64,000 bases of DNA, taken from positions 3,100,001-3,164,000 of the forward strand of contig CBDFFQ010000001.1 in assembly GCA_965246835.1 (NCBI GenBank), in the 5' to 3' direction. The position numbers and the translations under genes were made by a program. Shown here in pieces: positions 59,933 through 64,000 of this stretch. This DNA comes from JANPPS01 sp965246835 (GTDB lineage Bacteria > Pseudomonadota > Alphaproteobacteria > Acetobacterales > Acetobacteraceae). The notes below the pieces were generated by a model. That model was not told where the DNA came from. It did no database searches and saw only the letters and a program-made list of their open reading frames with translations. The first letter of the stretch is position 1, and each line of letters begins with the position of its first letter.

Positions 59933-61414
59933 TCAGGTAATTTGCAACGGTGATCTTACTGGCGGCTCGTCACGATGCGGGCTGAGCAATACGCCACCGC
60001 CCGTCACCTGACGCCGCGGCCGGTCCGATGCGGCTGGCCCGGCCAATGCCGCGCGCATCAGAGCCGCCACGAACGAGCGGCCCCATCCCATGGCCGAGGT
60101 GCTGCTCAATGCCTTCCACGCCTCCGCCCAGCGTGCCTGTCGTTCGCTCAGTTCCATCGTGAGCGCGCGGTTGATGGCCTCGGCCATCTGGTCGGCGTCG
60201 TGAGGATTGACGATCAGGGCGGACGGAAGCTGTCGCGCGGCGCCCGCGAAACACGAGAGGATCAGGACTCCGGGATCCGCCGGGTCTTGCGCAGCCACGA
60301 ATTCCTTGGCGACCAGGTTCATGCCATCCCGCAACGGCGTGACCAGCCCCACCCTCGCCGCCCGCATGTAACCCGCGACCGTGCTGCGCGCGCCGGCCCG
60401 GGCCACGAGCCGAAGGGGCGACCAGTCAGGCTCGCTGAAAGCGCTGTTGATACTGCCGGCCGCCTGCTCGATCGTATTGCGCAGCTCCTTGTAGGCAGAC
60501 ACGTCGGACCTGGATTCCGCCGCGATCTGCAGGAACGTGACCCGGCGCAACCACTCGGGCCGGGTTTCGAGCAGACGGCGATAGCCCGCCATGCGCTGCG
60601 GCAAACCCTTGGTCGGGTCCATCCGGTCCACGCCCAAAATCAGCTTCTGGCCGTTCAGGCTACGCTTCAGCCGCTCGGTCGGTGCGTCGTGGAGTGCAGT
60701 GGCGGCCATGTCCGCGAATTCCTGCGCCTCGATCTCGACCGGGAACACGCCCAGCCGCACGCGGCGCGTGCCCACGCCCAGAGCTCCGCCCGGCAGCTTC
60801 GACGCGTCGCCCAAGCGGCACGCTGCCTCGATGAAATTCTCGACATCGTTGGCGGTCTGAAAGCCGATGAGATCCGACGCGAGCATGTCGCGCACCAGGG
60901 CCGCGGCTTCCGGTACGGTCGCGAGCACGTCCGCCGATGGGAACGGGATATGGAGGAAAAATCCGATCGGCGCCCGGATGCCGCGGGCCCGCAGCAAGGC
61001 GGGCATGCCCATCAGGTGATAGTCGTGGATCCATACGAGGTCATCGGGCCGCAACCGGGGCGCCAGATGATCGACCAGCTTCTCGTTGACCTGCCGGTAG
61101 GCCAGGGCGGCCCGGCGGTCGAAGACCATCATCTCCGGCATCGAGTGAAGCAGCGGCCATAGAGTGCTGTTGGAAAAGCCGTTATAGTAGAGGTCGATCT
61201 CTTCCGCCGTGAGATCGAGCGTGGCGTATTGCACGCCGCCGGATTGCACGGTCTCGACCGTGGCTGGGCCTTCGGAAACGCGCCCGCTCCAGCCGAACCA
61301 GACGCCGCCACGGCGCTCCATCAACGCCTCGAGCGCGACAGCCAGGCCTCCTGCCTGGGCGCCCGCCGCCGCCGGGGCAGGGACGCGGTTGCTGACCACG
61401 ACCAATCGATTCAT
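59933..61414 (-). CDS. otsA: Trehalose-6-phosphate synthase
   Basis: A 493-residue GT20 enzyme that condenses UDP-glucose and glucose-6-phosphate. Motifs are LVVVSNRVPAP, GGLAVALEALM, VWIHDYHLMGMPALLR, GVDRMDPTKGLPQRMAGYR and PLRDGMNLVAKEFVAAQDP. No OtsB phosphatase domain is fused or adjacent in the window. The start overlaps the treY stop (ATGA) with GGAG just before it. OtsA after TreY on the same transcript means both trehalose routes are expressed together, suggesting osmotic or desiccation stress use. Confidence 0.95.
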   Translation of the reverse strand: MNRLVVVSNRVPAPAAAGAQAGGLAVALEALMERRGGVWFGWSGRVSEGPATVETVQSGGVQYATLDLTAEEIDLYYNGFSNSTLWPLLHSMPEMMVFDRRAALAYRQVNEKLVDHLAPRLRPDDLVWIHDYHLMGMPALLRARGIRAPIGFFLHIPFPSADVLATVPEAAALVRDMLASDLIGFQTANDVENFIEAACRLGDASKLPGGALGVGTRRVRLGVFPVEIEAQEFADMAATALHDAPTERLKRSLNGQKLILGVDRMDPTKGLPQRMAGYRRLLETRPEWLRRVTFLQIAAESRSDVSAYKELRNTIEQAAGSINSAFSEPDWSPLRLVARAGARSTVAGYMRAARVGLVTPLRDGMNLVAKEFVAAQDPADPGVLILSCFAGAARQLPSALIVNPHDADQMAEAINRALTMELSERQARWAEAWKALSSTSAMGWGRSFVAALMRAALAGPAASDRPRRQVTGGGVLLSPHRDEPPVRSPLQIT

Positions 61415-64000
61415 GTGAACTCCAGCACCGCGACCGGAAGCCGCCGGAACATCTGTGCCACATTCAGCCGGCTCATGCTCTTCACCTCCGCGAGAACATT
61501 GGAATCGGGCTCCAATGCGTCCGTGGCCTCACGTTCAGCAAGACTACGTGGCAATAGAATGGCGGTTCCTCGCCAGAGGGCCGGGTCGATCAACGGGATG
61601 GCATCCACCAATCCCTGCTTGGCCGACAGCCGCGTGACGGCGACCAGCGCGGCGCGCCCTTCCAGGACACGGGCATAGGCCAGCACATGCTCCGCGAGCG
61701 GCCCCTCGACCCGCAACGGAATGTAGCTTCCGCGCATGAACAGCTCCGGCGCACGGGCTCGCAAGGCGAGGATACGGGTCAGCACGGCTTGCTTGATCCG
61801 GCCATCGTGCCAGGACGGCATCGCCGCCGCGGGCGATGGCCCGGCATCCAACGCGCCCCGGCGTGCCTCGAAATCCACGGGGCGGCGATTATCCGGGTCG
61901 ACCAGGCTGAAATCCCAGAACTCCGTGCCCTGATACAGGTCCGGCACCCCGGGGCTGGTGAGGCGCAGCACGGTCTGCGCTAGCCCGTTCACGGCGCCGG
62001 GCACCGCGATGCGGCGCGCGAAGGCGGCAAGCTCTCCCACGAGGTCGGCGCTCCGATCGGCATCGAGCGCGACCGCCAGGAAATTGCGGCAGGCGCCCTC
62101 ATACTCCTCATTCGGCAACGCCCAGCCGGAGTGCCGCTTCGCCTCCCGCAACGCCTTCTGTAACCAGGCTTCCACCCGCTTCTCGAACGCCGCGACGCCC
62201 TCCCGGTCTTGCGGGTCCAGGTCGAGCGGCCAGGCGGCGACCAGCGTTTGATACAGCATGATCTCGTCGGCGGCGTCGGGCGCCGGGCCGTCCGCCAGCT
62301 CCTTGCGATGCGGGGCGTTGAGGCGCATCCAGCGCTGCAGCATCGCCTCCCACTCGCCCGGCATCTCGCTCAGCACCGCCAGCCGGGCACGGGTGTCTTC
62401 GCCACGCTTGTGGTCATGGGTCGCGGTGGCCAGCAATGCGCGCGGGAAGCGCTTGGCGCGGTCCTTGTTGCTGGCGTGGAAGGCGGCCGGGCTGAGGCAC
62501 CATTGCGCGGGCTCGGAACCGACCTCGTTGCGCGACAGCAGACGGCCGTAGCGGTAGAACGTCGTGTCCTCGACCGATTTAGCGGCGGTGGGGGACGATA
62601 GCTGCTGAAACTTCACCATGGCCCGGTGCCATTCCTGGCGACGAGACCCCGCCGGGATGGCGCGCAAGCCAGCGCCCGTGAGCCAGCCCGCCACCAGCTC
62701 CAGCAAGCCACGATCGACCGCGCGCACGGTGCGCCGCGCCCCGGCCAGCGCCCAGTCCATCATGCGTTGATCGGTCTCGGAGATGCCCGCCGGGCTCGCG
62801 TAGATGCGGTATGTGTGGAAATGCACCAGCAATTCCGTCAGCACGGCCCGGATCCCGGTCAGGGTGAAGTCCCGGGTCGCGAGGTCACGGCGGGCCACGC
62901 GATGCAGGGCGGAGGCGACGACGAACAGCTCGCTGCTGAGGCTTTCCCGCAGGATCTGGCGGCGGGCGGCCTCCGCCTCCGTCTCGAACGCGGCGGGGCG
63001 TCCGGTCAGGGTGGCCCAGGTTTGCGTCAGCGGCGCCTCGCCGGCGGGATCGTGCAGCACGGCGCTGGCGTCGTTCATGAAGTCGTAGCCGGTGGTGCCG
63101 TCCGTCAGCCAGTCGGTCGAGAGGCGTTCGTGCGGCGCCAGGATTTTCTCGATCCAGATGATGGCCGGCTGGTCCCGCAGCCCGTCCGGACGCTGCGTGG
63201 TGAGCGTCTCCAACCGGCGGCGCAGCTTGCGGCAATAGTCGCGGGGGCTGGCCAGGCCGTCCACGTGGTCGATGCGCACGCCGTCGATCAGGCCCTGCTC
63301 ATAGAGCCGGAACACCGTTTTGTGGGTGGCTTCGAACACCTCCGGCACCTCGACCCGCACGCCGGCCAGGCCGTTCACGTCGAAGAAGCGGCGCCAGTTG
63401 ATTTCGTCCGTGGCGGCCCGCCACCAGGAGAGGCGATAGGCCTGGCGGTCCAGCAGGCGATGCAGCCGCTCCTGTCCGGCTTCGGTGCCGGGGGCGTAGG
63501 CGGCGATTGCCTCGTTGAGGGCGGTGCGGTGTTCCGGTTGCAGCAACTCGTGCCGGGCTGCTTCGTCGGCGCGGCGGATACCCTCGCGCCCGCCCGGGCC
63601 CAGATCGGCAAACAACCGCGCCGGCGCCTCCAGCGGGCCGCCGATGGTGAGCAGGATCGCGGCGTAGTCGCGCGGCTGGATCGGGAAGCGGTGGTCGTGA
63701 TAGCCCACGAATAAACGACCGTCGGTCTCGTCGAACTGCAGCACCAGCTCACCGTTCTGCAGGCACTCGCCATAGGCGGCGCCCAGGAACGGCGCCAGCA
63801 TCCGGCCGCGGAGGGCGGCGTCGGGCGGGTCCCAATCGATGTCGAAATACTCGGCATACGGGCTGGCGCGGCCCCATTCCAGCACGTCCAGCCACCAGGC
63901 ATTGTCGTTGCCGCCGACGCCCATGTGGTTCGGCACGATGTCCAGCACGAGGCCCATTTGGGCTCGGCGCAGGGCCGTCACCAGGCGATGCAGCGCGTCT
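61411..64000 (-). CDS. treY: Maltooligosyl trehalose synthase, 5' end outside the window
   Basis: The window ends inside this gene; 863 C-terminal residues are visible, with the start beyond 64000. It is a GH13 enzyme that rearranges the reducing-end alpha-1,4 bond of malto-oligosaccharides to alpha,alpha-1,1. Visible signatures are GLVLDIVPNHMGVGG, IDGVRIDHVDGLASPRDYCR (nucleophile region), ILAPHERLSTDWLTDGTTGY, ATHDHKRGEDTRARL and LTSPGVPDLYQGTEFWDFSL. TreZ normally releases trehalose and is expected upstream. The visible length and motif order are normal, with no frameshift seen. The Met at 63981 is internal, not the start. Confidence 0.96.
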   Translation of the reverse strand, partial: DALHRLVTALRRAQMGLVLDIVPNHMGVGGNDNAWWLDVLEWGRASPYAEYFDIDWDPPDAALRGRMLAPFLGAAYGECLQNGELVLQFDETDGRLFVGYHDHRFPIQPRDYAAILLTIGGPLEAPARLFADLGPGGREGIRRADEAARHELLQPEHRTALNEAIAAYAPGTEAGQERLHRLLDRQAYRLSWWRAATDEINWRRFFDVNGLAGVRVEVPEVFEATHKTVFRLYEQGLIDGVRIDHVDGLASPRDYCRKLRRRLETLTTQRPDGLRDQPAIIWIEKILAPHERLSTDWLTDGTTGYDFMNDASAVLHDPAGEAPLTQTWATLTGRPAAFETEAEAARRQILRESLSSELFVVASALHRVARRDLATRDFTLTGIRAVLTELLVHFHTYRIYASPAGISETDQRMMDWALAGARRTVRAVDRGLLELVAGWLTGAGLRAIPAGSRRQEWHRAMVKFQQLSSPTAAKSVEDTTFYRYGRLLSRNEVGSEPAQWCLSPAAFHASNKDRAKRFPRALLATATHDHKRGEDTRARLAVLSEMPGEWEAMLQRWMRLNAPHRKELADGPAPDAADEIMLYQTLVAAWPLDLDPQDREGVAAFEKRVEAWLQKALREAKRHSGWALPNEEYEGACRNFLAVALDADRSADLVGELAAFARRIAVPGAVNGLAQTVLRLTSPGVPDLYQGTEFWDFSLVDPDNRRPVDFEARRGALDAGPSPAAAMPSWHDGRIKQAVLTRILALRARAPELFMRGSYIPLRVEGPLAEHVLAYARVLEGRAALVAVTRLSAKQGLVDAIPLIDPALWRGTAILLPRSLAEREATDALEPDSNVLAEVKSMSRLNVAQMFRRLPVAVLEFT

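Noticed and set aside
1..64000. CRISPR array, tRNA or rRNA genes, prophage
   Set aside because: No regularly spaced direct repeats, no cloverleaf-type sequence and no phage structural or integrase genes were found on reading.

Overview
The window is very G+C-rich, densely coded chromosomal DNA of an alphaproteobacterium, most likely a member of the Rhodospirillales/Acetobacterales (Acetobacteraceae-like). The evidence is a CtrA-type response regulator beside the flagellar genes fliI-fliJ, the housekeeping order ffh-rpsP-rimM-trmD-rplS followed directly by leuC-leuD-leuB, TRAP transport and catabolic genes typical of soil or aquatic alphaproteobacteria, and PEP-CTERM proteins. Placement below class level is inference. 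No rRNA, tRNA, CRISPR array or intact mobile element was seen. No stretch longer than about 300 bases lacks a recognisable gene or gene remnant; the longest, 23523-23835, holds an IS5-type transposase remnant.

Layout. 1-5014: a fasciclin-domain gene, then a minus-strand run (L-2-hydroxyglutarate-dehydrogenase-like flavoprotein, secreted beta-propeller, isovaleryl-CoA dehydrogenase, unknown membrane protein). 5023-11471: a palindromic repeat, a TPR/GT25 glycosyltransferase, cysK and a SolA-like oxidase facing the translationally coupled pair phnW-like/fhs. 11568-15595: a small membrane protein, NAD kinase, CtrA, and fliI-fliJ. 15678-20609: a surface-polysaccharide block (UDP-glucose dehydrogenase, a large methyltransferase with C-terminal repeats, a rhamnan-synthesis-F-like protein). 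20649-32763: assorted metabolism (MFS exporter, gamma-glutamyltransferase, PanE, a 2-keto-4-pentenoate hydratase-like protein, MaoC, RibF, a D-cysteine desulfhydrase-like enzyme, MsrP, Nudix, MetN), interrupted at 23523-24204 by a lower-G+C islet with the IS remnant and a VOC gene.

32876-40347 is a tight co-directional run: a complete DctP-DctQ-DctM TRAP transporter, a D-arginine-dehydrogenase-like flavoprotein, a fused ATP-grasp/alpha-E protein and a transglutaminase. It ends against a convergent RTX metalloprotease. 41546-48730 is a long minus-strand run with a GT2 glycosyltransferase, AsmA, the last two steps of galactonate catabolism (DgoK, DgoA), a fused PcaD-PcaC, an SDR and an Ldh2-type dehydrogenase. 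48853-49280 holds a GIY-YIG gene bracketed by inverted copies of a REP-like palindrome. 49404-56053 is the SRP/ribosome/tRNA-modification/leucine block. 56057-64000 has small accessory genes, a PEP-CTERM protein, a LuxR-MOSC pair, CreA and two routes to trehalose (OtsA and a partial TreY).

The signals most worth follow-up are: a perfect 15-bp inverted repeat that would pair with the ctrA start codon; a divergent CtrA lacking one acidic-pocket residue; the GIY-YIG gene inside inverted REP-like copies; an inverted repeat pair that supplies about 40 codons of the rimM C-terminus; and the TRAP/flavoprotein/ATP-grasp/transglutaminase run as a possible functional unit.
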